A DNA stretch of 64,000 bases from Ascarosepion bandense (taxonomy: Eukaryota > Mollusca > Cephalopoda > Sepiida > Sepiidae). Below the pieces are notes generated by a model, which did no database searches, was not told the DNA's origin, and was given only the letters and a program-made list of their open reading frames with translations. Shown one piece after another: positions 53,645 through 64,000 of this stretch. The position numbers and the translations under genes are program-made. The stretch lies in NCBI GenBank assembly GCA_037127315.1, contig JBBBDQ010001187.1, forward strand, positions 1,436,001 through 1,500,000, given 5' to 3'. Position 1 is the first letter of the stretch, and each line of letters opens with the position of its first letter.

Positions 53645-53649
<5 letters not shown>

Positions 53650-53705
<56 letters not shown>
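53650..53705. repeat. (AT)n microsatellite
   Basis: About 28 AT units between the Gypsy-B target duplication and a LINE-A copy. Confidence 0.95.
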
Positions 53706-53710
<5 letters not shown>

Positions 53711-54135
53711 CACCCAAAGCAGGGCGGTACCGTCACTCATGCGCAGGGGAATACATAAGAGAATTAAAGTCTTAGGCAGAAGGAGAATGAAGAGAAAGAC
53801 GATCCAGCTAGAGGAGGTGAAATGAAAAGGGCAAGAGAAGCATGTAAATATTTGAATACAAGAGCTAAGACAGATGCGAAGGTAGAGAGAAAAGAAAAGT
53901 ACAAAATACTCGGGGTGATGCAGGAAGGACTGAAGTCAAGTAGATAAGAGATGTGAATTGACATTGCATTTAAATTCCTGGAAGTTGTAGCTGTCAGGAA
54001 AGCATGTATATGGAAAGGAGTTCCACAGGAGGGAAGCGAAAAAAGAAGCTGATGGAATAGAATTGTTGCCTGCATTTAGTTGGTCTAACTTTAAAAAGGC
54101 GGGACCTTGTTGCCAGTCAGGTTGCACGAGTAAAT
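53706..54135 (-). pseudogene. LINE-A 3' fragment
   Basis: Reversed tail 'atttcacccaaagcagggcg', 3'UTR, and C-terminal coding ending SFPYTCFPDSYNFQEFKCNV and NSHLLST. Frames at 53764-54127 on the minus strand carry this sequence. Confidence 0.75.
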
Positions 54136-54169
54136 TCTTGTGGAGAGTGCAAAAGTGACCTAACGAGTA

Positions 54170-54378
54170 GATAGACTCAATTGGAGTAGATAGACTAAAC
54201 TATCGCCCGGTTCACACTCCACACACGTCTATTGAACGGGTGAAGAATCTCATCCCTTGTTTCCTGTTTAGGATGTGGTTTCCGGCTTTCTCTTTTCCAA
54301 TCTTTTCACTCTTACGTAGCCCCCTGCACATCAGTGGTGTTACCGCCTTGCTCGGGTGATATGATTAAAAACAAAGGT
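54170..54378 (+). mobile_element. Short repeat sharing the LINE-A tail (possible SINE), copy 1
   Basis: 'ggagtagatagactaaacta', 'cgcccggttcacactccaca', 'tcccttgtttcctgtttagg', then 'accgccttgctcgggtgata' plus 'tgattaaaaa'. The first about 150 bp are not LINE-A coding or UTR but recur at 60648-60868 (minus). A GGTTCACACTCC segment is B-box-like. Confidence 0.5.
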
Positions 54379-54379
54379 T

Positions 54380-55740
54380 CATCAGAGCAGAAGCCATAAT
54401 TAGCTGATTTAGCGATTCATAATCATGTAACGCTTTGTGGTTTTATATTATCTTGATGTATGCATGTTTTCGTCCGAACAAGGTATATTTGCTTCAGCAT
54501 AGCATGAATTCTTGTATATTTCTCTATTTAAATATGTATAGCTTTTTCGATGTAGTAAGATCTGTAAAGCACAACCTCATGTTGACCTTAATGCATTCAA
54601 CAAAAATGACGCATATGTAATCTTTATATATAATATTAATTTTGAAACTATGGTTATGTCAACCAATGTGATCGTTATTTGTGTTCAAGCACTGGTATAT
54701 ATTTTTGTTGGTTACTGAGAGACTTATAATGAATCAAATACACAATTTGTCGTTTTTTCTTTTTTAGTGCATGTTTGGATAAATAATCACCCAAGCGAAG
54801 TCCCCAAACTTCTAAATGTCGAGTGATAACGTGCAAATATGTTAGTTGGACTTAAGGTTAAATTATAATTTTCTACAGAGTTGTACACTATGTACAAAAC
54901 ATAAAAGCCACTCGATACACAGGGTTAAATAATAAGAGATACATCTTTTCGAATATGTGAATAAATGTTGAACCTAGCCTTGAGTAGGTTAAGATTGTAG
55001 GGATCGAAAATGCAATTCACTTGGGAGTAGGTTCTACAGAGCATGTGTTCACCAGAAGAAGCTCTTTGATTGGAACTTATATCTCACCAATGTAATATGA
55101 ATGAAATGAGGGTAGCGATACAATATAGGTAATATGGGGTGTAGTAACCATGGAGATTAAAACTAAGGTAAGTACTTCGTTTAATTACTTTCCATCTTTC
55201 TGTCTGTCAGAAAGAGATTGTAGGGTGGAACATAACGATGTGTATAATGTGAGACAATTTAGTCTAGAGTGGAGAAGTTAGGGTCGGGAAATCATCGCCT
55301 AGGGATATGTTCTATAAATTATTTGTTCATGGAAAGATATCTGATTAGAACTTGGATTTTATCAATTTAAATACAACAGGGTTGAAGATGATTATACCCT
55401 CTGTAGATAAGATCTTTCCCAAGCTGTAAAATCTTGAAACGAAAAAAAAGTAAAAGTTCATCTCTTCATTTTTAGTGGATATACCGTCAGAGCAGCCATT
55501 GTTGAGTGGCATCATCTTACTCAAAGCCTTGACGACATCTTTTAAATCTGTTCAGAGTGGAAAATTAAGGTGAGGACGTCCGAGTTCAACTATGGCAGTA
55601 ATACTCAATTTCTTGCCCGATCTCCCTTCTGAAATGGTCAGTGTAGATGTATTATGAGAGACGAAAATATTTTTGGCTCTTCTACATTACGCTTTAATCC
55701 CCGTCTACATGTTCAGGTGTGTCTTGAATATCTGTCAAAT
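54380..55740. other. Unassigned DNA with a faint old duplication
   Basis: Segments near 55030-55110 and 55300-55370 ('ggttctacagagcatgtgtt' versus 'tgttctataaattatttgtt') look like diverged direct repeats. No gene recognised. Confidence 0.35.
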
Positions 55741-55741
55741 A

Positions 55742-56123
55742 TACACTACCGGCCATAATTATTAGGACACCCCAGTGATTTTAAAGAAATGATGTATTTC
55801 ATACTATTTTTAAGTGGATAATTCTAAATTAAAATAGAACTGTTCTTTTGTTATTGTTACTTTGCAAAATTGTACAAGGTATAGATGAACTTGTCCGAAT
55901 CACACAAAATTTTCTTTATTCTTCATTGATGAAACTGCACTATAGGTAATTATTAAATATTTATAAATTCACTTGATGCACATGTTATTGCGTAGTATGA
56001 ATAAAAAAAAAACATTCTATTTTAATTGACAATTATTCACTTGGCAATAAATACTAAAAATAGTATGAAATACATAATTTTTTAAAACACTGGGGTGGCC
56101 TAATAATTATAACTGGTAGTGTA
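55742..56123. mobile_element. Tc1/mariner-type MITE
   Basis: TA-flanked element whose ends CACTACCGGCCATAATTATT and the complement of 'aataattataactggtagtg' are inverted copies; similarity of the inverted ends extends about 100 bp. About 382 bp with no ORF, so it is non-autonomous. The TA at both edges is the target duplication expected for this superfamily. Confidence 0.85.
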
Positions 56124-56635
56124 CGTGTTTTGTATTTTTACAGTGTTGTCGAACTTTTGTGTGTGTGTGTCAATTTTGTATTAATTTGTACGTTCAAATA
56201 GTCTTAACATTTAATATGTGTTTTCTGATATTGCTGCACGATAAGCTAGATAGTGAGTTTGTTTTGTTTGTCACGGGTATGCATTAAAAACAAACACTTT
56301 ATAACTTAACAGGGTATCAGACTTACATCTACATTTCTGATAGCTTGTAACGGGTAAGTACTCTGGCATTACCATTCCATGACTTTTTCTTTAAAATGAC
56401 GTCTACATAATTCTTACAGTTCCAACACAGTGCTATATATGTTCCTTCTAAAGTAAAGTTCAGTGAGTATTTAAACTGTTATTTTGCAAAGTGCCAACGC
56501 TAATATTTGCAAAATCATAATTCTGAATATTAATGTATAGTGTTACTATTTGATATATGGCAAGCATGTTCGACATTGCAGGAAGTCCTTGTGTGAATAT
56601 CTGGCATTTTTTAAAAATAATCACAGTAAAATTAT

Positions 56636-56636
<1 letters not shown>
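56124..56636. other. Unassigned AT-rich DNA
   Basis: No recognised feature. Confidence 0.4.
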
Positions 56637-56637
<1 letters not shown>

Positions 56638-56683
<46 letters not shown>

Positions 56684-56684
56684 A
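56638..56684. repeat. (CT)n-(AT)n microsatellite
   Basis: CT then AT, like 42973-43041. Confidence 0.95.
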
Positions 56685-56899
56685 ACATATGGAGATTGAA
56701 AAGTAACCCCCGTGTTAAAATACTTATCATTTATTTAATAATTATAATCTTTACGAGAAACGGATAAAAGTGGAAAGCGTTTAGCATTAAGTTTGATCTA
56801 AAATCTGATATGGGCACCAGATTTCTATACTAGCTTTCTGAACAGGCCGGGAATCGCCTCAGTTGATTCCAACAGGATTGGTTGTGGGATGGAATATGT

Positions 56900-57726
56900 T
56901 GTGGATCCCGCACAAATGGAACACGCACAAATAATTGAACAATGACTAGTAATTCAGATATAAAATAAATGTATTAACGTAAGGAAACAGATTTTAATGA
57001 AGATTAGTAGTCAACGAATGCGGATTAGTAAATATATATGTACAAGTCTCTGGAAGAAAAGTCGTAGTATATCGAGTATGTCCGCGGCAGAAGCTGACAG
57101 GTACGGCGTAATATATTCTCGATAAGTGGCGCACAGAGCTACTATGAACCACTGTGTACTGACTGCCAATCTCTCTCTGAACTCTCGGATTCTCAGGTCA
57201 ACTCTCTGTGACAACGCGGTATTCGGTATTTATTTATCCTCCGACTAGGGCGAAATTTGGCACAAGGCCTTTTTAACGTGTGTTTTCCAGGCCATATAGC
57301 CCAGGCAAAAATAGCTGTCTAATTTTGCCCAGTCGTGACTCTACCCTTCGCCGGAGCCACGACTGGGTTAATGCTCTCCGCCCAAAGGCAGAGAGCTGTC
57401 AGCGTCAATGAAATAACCTCGAGAAAACGCGGCATACAGTAATTATTTGCTCTCCCAGGAGGGCAAAATATGGCACAAGGTCATTTAAACGTGTGTCCCC
57501 CGGGCCATATAGCCCAGCCAAAAATAGCTGTCCAATTTTGCCCAGTCGTGACTTTACCCTTCGCCGGAGCCACGACTGGCTTAATGCTCTCCGCCCGAAG
57601 GCAGGGAGCTGTCAGTATCGAAGGAACTACCACGTGAAAACTCAAGGTTTTCTTGTCTTGCTTCTATAGTGGTAGTATAAGTATGCTCTGGACGAGTCTA
57701 TTTTTAGGAAAAGGGAGAACCCCACA
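56900..57726 (-). mobile_element. Solo Gypsy LTR with duplicated structured module
   Basis: Plus-strand edges TGTGGATCCCG and AACCCCACA resemble the Gypsy LTR edges. Two tandem modules (about 57236-57440 and 57455-57650) match the Gypsy-A LTR modules. No internal region adjoins, so it is a solo LTR. No clear target duplication was found. Confidence 0.65.
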
Positions 57727-58190
57727 ATAGAATAGATAATCTTTTATATTCGGGATTTTTCCAAATTTATGGTTTGGTATAGTAGACAAGTTCCATTAAC
57801 CAAACCTAAAGAAATTTTCATAGGGTGTTAAGTCATCATTCCTGGTTAGCCATTCATGCTGACCACGAACATCGATCTAACTTCAGAGGAAGTGGGCATT
57901 CAGCTATTAACAAACGACAATAGAAAAATGTGGAGGATGGGAAAACTGTATGGAAATAAAATCTTTAAGAAATCCCAAGGATTATTAACTGCCCAGACTT
58001 TCTTCGGCAGTATAGTATGATATTTTCCAGTATTCATGGTTTTGACCAAATTAATAGACCCACAAGCATAGCGAATGTCATCACACAACACCCATTACTT
58101 TTGGGCAGTTTATTATTTTTCAGTGATAACAAGAGGATCTTCACCTAACCAATAGTGTTAGTTTAACAGTAATATATAATACTAGCAGCA
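57727..58190. other. Unassigned intergenic DNA
   Basis: No recognised feature. Confidence 0.4.
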
Positions 58191-58192
58191 TA

Positions 58193-58368
58193 GCCCGGTG
58201 TTGCTCGGGTGTAATGAAAGCTTTAAAACTAATCCATGGTCCTAGATCTCAGACTCAGCCTAAATAATATTTCTGTGAAGTTTGGTAAGAATCGGATAAA
58301 AATTGTGGATTTGTATAAAGAACATACAAACAGATAAACAGACACACACACAAACATCTTGCCTTTTA

Positions 58369-58399
<31 letters not shown>

Positions 58400-58705
58400 T
58401 TCTGCACTATTGTAAAAACTGCAACCTTGAAACTTCTGAATATCTTTTCTGATGTCTTTGTCTATGAGTGTATGAGATTTGATTAAATTCAGACCACTTC
58501 TTCTATAACCCGATTTTTTCGATTATCGATTTTCGATATTTTATCGGGGATAGTTCGACACAAAACTTAGCTAAGAACACTCGCAGACGCTTACAGTACA
58601 AATGGGTAAATTTTCAAGAAAATCGGTTCAGCCGTTTCGGAATCTATAAGTAACGGACACACACACACACAGAGGCACACACACACAAAGTTCCATTTAT
58701 AAATA

Positions 58706-58708
<3 letters not shown>
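58193..58708. mobile_element. Dispersed repeat family G (copy 2)
   Basis: 'gtgtaatgaaagctttaaaa' and 'ctaatccatggtcctaga' at one end; 'aaaatcggttcagccgtttc' and 'agttccatttataaataagt' at the other. Shorter than copy 1 at 44860 through an internal deletion. Confidence 0.65.

Positions 58709-58767
<59 letters not shown>
58709..58767. repeat. (AT)n microsatellite
   Basis: Abuts the end of family G copy 2. A minus-strand IYIY frame is translated repeat. Confidence 0.95.
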
Positions 58768-58770
<3 letters not shown>

Positions 58771-59496
58771 ATGCATGTTTCATTAAATAATATAGACAAG
58801 ATTTGTCGATTTATTTTATGTAAGTTTTTTCCATATAGTCGGATAAGCTTAATAGCATTATCGTTGAAAGAGGAAAGAAATCACAATATTGATACATGTT
58901 TTTATTTAATCCTTTCTGAGCTCTCGGATTACATCAGCTTTTATCAAGATGAAAATAATGTTGGTTATAACAGGCCGTTCGCGGACGAACGATAGTAGTA
59001 GTCGTCTATTTTGTTTGTGTGGAGGATTGACGAACACGTTCGTGCATGCTAGAAGCAAAAATCACACTACAGCTTGTGACATCTCACATGACCACACGAG
59101 ACTGAGGGCGTGAATGATTTAAGTATGGAAAGTCATTGGGATGACCAATCGCTTCTGTCATCTATTATAGTCATTTGCGAATGTGCATGGAGATTTCGTA
59201 GTTAATTTTGAAATCATCGCCGAAAAGACAACCATATTTTAACACAAAACAATAAACAAAAGCTAAAAATACTCGAAGCCATATAAATAAACAGTTGAAA
59301 CCTAACCTGAACAAAATCAGTCGGAAAATGGAAAGACTATATATTAAGTTCAATAAACAGACCCTGCTCGTGTTATTTTATAAAACTTCTTTCGAATGGA
59401 TTCTTGCATCTGAAATAATTTTTACGCCCATGCACAAACACACGCATGTGAATTCGTAAGAATTAGTATCGTGAATTTCATTCATTTATTATTTTC

Positions 59497-59497
<1 letters not shown>
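58768..59497. other. Unassigned intergenic DNA
   Basis: A 75-codon frame at 58768-58995 (+) has no domain features; slightly GC-richer DNA follows to 59170. Confidence 0.35.

Positions 59498-59534
<37 letters not shown>
59498..59534. repeat. (AT)n microsatellite
   Basis: Pure AT tract. Confidence 0.95.
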
Positions 59535-59538
<4 letters not shown>

Positions 59539-60166
59539 TTATGTATTTATTCATAAATATATATTTCATATATTATGCAAACACACACTTATATATATAT
59601 ATTATATACAAATCAAATGCACATCAAATATGGATCGGAATCCAAGAGTATGATTAAAGAAAGAAAGAAAAACGTATATAAATCTAACATGTTTCATTTT
59701 AATTAAGGCTTTCTCAGAAATAAAGAGAAATTGTGGAAGAAACTTCACGTTATCTAAAAAATATCCGCATATATGAACACAAGAGAGCTTTGCATTTACA
59801 CAAATGATCTTACTATCACGTTTTGGGTCGAAACGAGGGAAGATGAAACTTTGAATTCATTAATGTCACCTTAATTAACAAAGAACATATTTTTTATGAG
59901 AAAATACATCAAAAAGTTAATAATAAATTTTTTTACCAATTATAAGCACCAGGCTGAATGATTATCTGACATGAACATTTTTATCCATTCTTAAAGTATT
60001 TTTTTTATATATATTTTATGCAAAGGTGACAATCATTATTGAATCAGCCACAAATGTGACAGCGGACTCCGCTCTCTGACCGCACACAGGTGAATACATT
60101 AAAATTCTCTTTAGGCAGACACAGATAATACATCAACATGAGCAGCCCATTAAGTTATACCAGAAT

Positions 60167-60168
<2 letters not shown>
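59535..60168. other. Unassigned AT-rich DNA
   Basis: No recognised feature. Confidence 0.4.
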
Positions 60169-60169
<1 letters not shown>

Positions 60170-60200
<31 letters not shown>

Positions 60201-60225
60201 ACACATACACACACACAAATATATT

Positions 60226-60262
<37 letters not shown>
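60170..60262. repeat. (CA)n-(AT)n microsatellite
   Basis: CA with one TTACACAT interruption, then AT, abutting foldback F2-b. Confidence 0.95.
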
Positions 60263-60265
<3 letters not shown>

Positions 60266-60650
60266 AAGTACCGAGGCAGCAGATAATTTTCTAAACATGT
60301 AATGTTAAATAACAGAAACAATGAATGTAAATTACAAATTTACGAGCTGCGTTTGCTATTTGGTGTCTATTGTCATTACTTAACGATGTTTTATGTCAAC
60401 ACAAGATAAAATGATAGTGGATGTTTTTATGCTAACGTCCATGTAACCTCTCTGAAGATGGTTCATGTGAGCTGAAAGCTTAGAACCAACTTAATAAAAA
60501 AATATCCAAATGTTGGAGAATTGTCTCTTTATTTTCACCTGAAATTAAAGCCAAAATACGATCTTTAAAACGGCTCATAATTAAACATAATTGACATTAA
60601 TTGTCTCTTATATTTAACAGTACATGTTTACAAAAACTATGTATATATTT
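60263..60650. mobile_element. Foldback element, family F2 (copy b)
   Basis: The left end ('cagcagataattttctaaac', 'aatgaatgtaaatta') is inverted at the right end ('tgacattaattgtctcttat', 'acatgtttacaaaaac'). The interior has CTCTGAAGATGGTTCATG followed by GAGCTGAAAGCTT, the same motif as the inner arms of F2-a. No ORF. Confidence 0.65.
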
Positions 60651-60868
60651 TTTTTAATCATATCACCCCAAGCAAGGCGAAATCGCCACTGATGCGCAGG
60701 AGGGTACGGGAGAAGGAAAAGATTGGAAAAGAGAAAAACCGGAAACCACATCCTAACCAGGAAACAAGGGATGAGCCTCTACACCTGTTCAATAGACGTG
60801 GGTGGAGTGCGAACCGGGCGATAGTTTAGTCTATCTACTCCAATTAAGTCTATGGTATTAATGCGCGT
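60648..60868 (-). mobile_element. Short repeat sharing the LINE-A tail (possible SINE), copy 2
   Basis: Plus strand begins with the reversed LINE-A tail 'aatcatatcaccccaagcaa' and continues with the block seen at 54170-54378, ending 'ctatctactccaattaagtc'. Confidence 0.55.
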
Positions 60869-60999
60869 GTCACATGACAGACCAATAAAAATCTACTAAA
60901 ACCCTATTAAAAAATGATTCTGTCTCTTTTTCTCTTTTCTCTGGTTTAATAAAAGTAAAACATGTTAGATTGATATCCTTTTCTCATTCGTTTTCTGTC

Positions 61000-61043
<44 letters not shown>

Positions 61044-61843
61044 TAGTGTTTGTTTGTGTGTGTCTTAAAGAACAGACCATACACCACTTAATTGCTACAC
61101 AGGTTTCGACCAGGCAGGCTTCTCCATCCAAGAAGCACTCTGCATGTTCAAGGCTGTTGTTTATATATCCGGTAACCGGAATATCGATCGAAGAGGAGGG
61201 GAGGCCCCTTACCTCTAAACTTGACAAAAAATTTGGAGAAACGTCTCACGCTCACTGCCACCCGAAATCCCAAAGAAGGGGATGTAAACACACGCTAACA
61301 CTCTAAGCCAGGTTCATATAATATCAAAACATTCTTTTTAATTATTGTCTACAACCAGTCATAACTTCAGACCTTTCAGTCAATAATTTATTCTAGTCTG
61401 GATATGTGACATAGCCAGTTTTTCATCCTGACACAACCCGCAAACCTTATAACCAACACTATACGGCCGGACTTCCCTAAGTATCCTCTATTTCACATTG
61501 GGGCTTCTATCTCCCTCACGTAGGTGTCGAATCTGGTACAGTTTCTATTTTTTCCAATGTGAATGAAGGCTTATGTTTATACTAACTTCGCTTAAAACTG
61601 CCAGCTGTACAACCTACATAAAACTTTTTCTACCCATTTGAATTTTATGCCTAATTTTTATCCTCTACACCTCCAGGTTTCCAAGCAACACTTAGCAGGC
61701 AATTGCCTTCGTCTGTCGGTGCGTTTACATGAGTAACTACCATTTTTATCGTCTGCGTGACGCTTATAGTTCTTGTCGTTTTGTCTTTTTACAGCTTCAT
61801 CTAAATTACTGGTGAAGCTGTACTATGTAGCCAGTGTACAACT
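60869..61843. other. Unassigned DNA with a (GT)n tract
   Basis: GT microsatellite at 61002-61041. The rest has no recognised gene. Confidence 0.5.
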
Positions 61844-61844
61844 C

Positions 61845-62414
61845 CAGTACTGTGCAAAAGTATTAAGACAAGAACTATTTTATCTTTTATGAGGCATACT
61901 GACAGAAAATAAAAATTTTAATTAAAGTTATTTTATTTGATTTACTCAACAAATGTTTTAACAAGAAAAAATACTTGTTACAAAATAAATTTCATATTTA
62001 GTATAATAGCATATTGCTTTGATCACAGCCTTCATTCTGTCAGGCATTGACATCACAGGCTACTTCAATGTACCTAATGGTATCTCCTGCTAAGCAGCTT
62101 GTATTTGTACTCAAAGTGTGTTTTGCGAAATAACATTTGATTTATCAATTCAAGAGGAGGGAATAAGAAAAAAGTCATTCATATGCAAAGATAATAGAAT
62201 AATGAACAGTTACAAAATAACTTGTTTAATTGAAAACGGAAAAATTAAATATAACTTCTTTTTAATATATTTCTTTATACCTACTTTTAAATAATCAATA
62301 TTACCTGTAGTGTGCAAAATATTAGGTCAGTGTTAGGACAGGAGTGATTTTAATCTTTATTGTGATGCCTCATAAAAGATAAAATAGTTTTTGTCCTAAT
62401 ACTTTTGCACAGTA

Positions 62415-62419
<5 letters not shown>
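61845..62419. mobile_element. Tc1-like transposon remnant
   Basis: Terminal inverted repeats of about 52 bp: CAGTACTGTGCAAAAGTATT at 61845 and its complement at 62417. TA follows the right end. On the minus strand near 62010-62060 the sequence encodes MSMPDRMKAVIKA and TKYEI, the usual C-terminus of Tc1 transposases. The catalytic domain has been deleted. Confidence 0.75.

Positions 62420-62449
<30 letters not shown>
62420..62449. repeat. (AT)n microsatellite
   Basis: AT tract directly after the Tc1-like end. Confidence 0.95.
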
Positions 62450-62454
<5 letters not shown>

Positions 62455-62499
62455 TACTTACTGAAAACACTTTGATGGAAGCTTTTAATTTTGCTAAAA

Positions 62500-63740
62500 T
62501 ATACATAAGCATAATATCTGAACATATTAATATAATCCTACATTGCCGTAAATTAATACTTTTCCACAATGGCAAATCATGGATTAGAAAATCAAACAAC
62601 GACACATTTGATGTACAATAAGGATCGTATGGCGGAGCCGAAATTTCAGAATTGATGGGTGTATACATTTTAAATATAATCAACAAAATAATCCACATAG
62701 ACAACAACGGATTATACAGTGATGGCCGATTTTTGATAGCACCGAACAACAAATGAGAAAAAAAAGGAGAAAAATTCAAATATTTCAAACAACTAAATTT
62801 TGAGATAATGATAGAAACAAGTAAGAAAATAGTCCAATATTTAGATGTCGAATTCAATTTACAAACTGGCAATGTCTCTCCATACCTAAAAGCAAACACA
62901 CATTTAAAGTACATAAACGCAATCAAACTATCCCGAAAACATAATCAAGCACATTTACAAATAAACGGAACACAAGCTATACAAAAATCTTTTGATGAAA
63001 AGAAAAGAAACAAATGAAGATGCTGTAAGAAAATCTGGCCGAAAGAACATTTGAGAATATAATCCCTAACCAAACAGACAAATAAAAAACGATGATAGAA
63101 AACGAAACATTATTTAGTTCAACCCACAATTTACCTTAGAATTAAAAAACAAAATAGGACTAATAATTTTTAAACTGAGCGATAAATACTTTTCAAAACA
63201 CTCAGAAATAAACAGAAATTTCAATACAGATACAATGAAACTGAGTTATAGATGTACTAGCAATTTCGAAAATTTCATAAAAAAACAAAACGCCAGATAT
63301 TAAAATAGCATTGTACAAAACACGATCATTAATAAAGAATTTAACTGCAGGTACAAAAATAGATGCCCACTTCAAGGACTTTGTAATACAAAAGAAGTCA
63401 TTTACAAAGCAAAAGCACATAACTTAAATGTTCAAAACAATACATATATGGGATCAACAAAGGCACCTTTAAGAGCAGATGGTTCAATCACATGTCTACA
63501 TTTAAAATAGAAAACTTTAAAATTGTACAAAAGTGGCTAACCACGAGTGGAGTTTAAAATTAAAGTATGGAAAAGATCCAGACATAACGTGGAATATAGT
63601 GAAAACAGCCTAGACTTAAAACAGTGACAAAATATGTAGACTGTGCCAGGAAGAAAAGTTAGCTACTATGTTATTCCTAAACAAAAATTAATTACTGAAT
63701 GAAAGAACAGAAATTATGACTAAGTTTAACCATACCATAA
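62500..63740 (+). pseudogene. Penelope-like element remnant: RT to GIY-YIG endonuclease
   Basis: Plus-strand pieces in order: DVQ.GSYGGAEISELMGVYIL and GLYSDGR (the RT YxDD site, first Asp position changed); FEIMIETSKKIVQYLDVEFN (62808 onward); the region DRKRNIILFNPQF to DKYFSKHSEINRNF; a Cys block CRYKNRCPLQGLC; NTKEVIYKAKA with YMGSTKAPLRAD (GIY-YIG region); and CRLCQEEKLATMLF to NERTEIMTKF. This RT-linker-GIY-YIG order is typical of Penelope-like retroelements. Frameshifts and stops make it inactive. An antisense frame at 62396-62926 is a shadow. Confidence 0.8.
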
Positions 63741-63791
63741 AATACCAATTGGGTTCATGCAATAATGAATGAAAACGTTATAATTTCTTCT

Positions 63792-64000
63792 TGTTGTGGG
63801 ATCTCCCTATTTTTGTATATGATAATGGACTCAACTGAGTGTACATATAATCTTGCAATAGAGAGAACAGTGATCACGATCTGAATTTCAGTTGTAGTTG
63901 CAGGTTTACAGTGGAGAGTAATCGTAGGGATCCGTTACAGTTATCGAAGAATTCCGACAGATACCGAAGTTACCCAGAGACTCGACTACCTCTGAGCTCC
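63792..64000 (+). mobile_element. Gypsy-B family LTR, plus strand, cut by the window end
   Basis: Starts TGTTGTGGGATCTCC and follows the Gypsy-B LTR in element orientation ('gataatggactcaactgagt', 'agagagaacagtg', 'taccgaagttacccagagac'). The rest lies outside the window, so whether it is a solo LTR or a full element cannot be told. Confidence 0.8.

Larger units (their letters stand above)
51070..53649 (-). mobile_element. Gypsy-B: internally deleted Ty3/Gypsy retrotransposon with both LTRs
   Basis: Two similar LTRs of about 400 bp flank a 1.77-kb internal region on the minus strand. The five bases ATTAT occur on both sides (51070-51074 and 53645-53649), a target-site duplication of the expected size. 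Order on the minus strand: 5' LTR, primer site, gag, zinc knuckle, protease, then directly integrase C-terminus, polypurine tract, 3' LTR. RT, RNase H and the integrase core are missing, so it could move only with proteins from a relative. Confidence 0.85.

Noticed and set aside
62396..62926. 176-codon minus-strand frame resembling a hydrophobic membrane protein
   Set aside because: Antisense to the Penelope-like RT remnant, and part of its C-terminus is AT microsatellite.

Overview
This is non-genic DNA from an animal genome, most likely a mollusc and probably a cephalopod. That assignment rests on remembered similarity of the repeat families (AT/AC/TATC microsatellites, tRNA-derived SINEs, many LINE 3' fragments ending near a GGGGTGAYATGATTAWAAA tail) and was not checked by search. 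No host protein-coding gene, rRNA or functional tRNA gene can be supported. Nearly every long reading frame is either a transposable-element remnant or a microsatellite translated by accident.

Layout. 1-13 kb: two tRNA-derived SINE families (SINE1, SINE2), AT microsatellites, 3' pieces of one non-LTR family (called LINE-A), a decayed RTE-type LINE (about 6.2-7.6 kb), a foldback element (about 11.0-11.4 kb) and a Tc1-like end. 13-26 kb: a 31-bp minisatellite, a mariner remnant, and a minus-strand Ty3/Gypsy element (Gypsy-A, 15.5-25.8 kb). Gypsy-A has an iMet-like primer site; its reverse transcriptase is broken by LINE-A sequence and its 5' LTR is interrupted by a young RTE-type LINE (20.8-24.06 kb) that is open except for one frameshift. 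26-37 kb: unassigned AT-rich DNA, a pair of near-identical 175-bp inverted repeats 1.15 kb apart, a TATC array with a repeated spacer, two mariner remnants and a second foldback family. 37.2-39.6 kb: a LINE-A copy in which one 30-bp coding segment has expanded about 64-fold. 40-50 kb: more LINE-A and RTE pieces, a perfect 78-bp hairpin, and a 780-bp foldback element carrying a hammerhead-ribozyme-like core. 51.07-53.64 kb: Gypsy-B, an internally deleted Ty3/Gypsy element with both LTRs, polypurine tract, tRNA-Ser-like primer site and a 5-bp target duplication. 55-64 kb: a Tc1-type MITE, a solo LTR with structured tandem modules, another foldback copy, a Tc1-like element, a Penelope-like element remnant (RT to GIY-YIG) and the start of a plus-strand Gypsy-B-family LTR at the window edge.

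Nothing here works as an operon or pathway. The structure comes from successive insertion, nesting, deletion and tandem amplification of mobile elements. The observations most worth checking are the hammerhead-like cores in repeat elements (best case 49229-49283), the LINE-derived 30-bp minisatellite, and the structured module shared by Gypsy LTRs.
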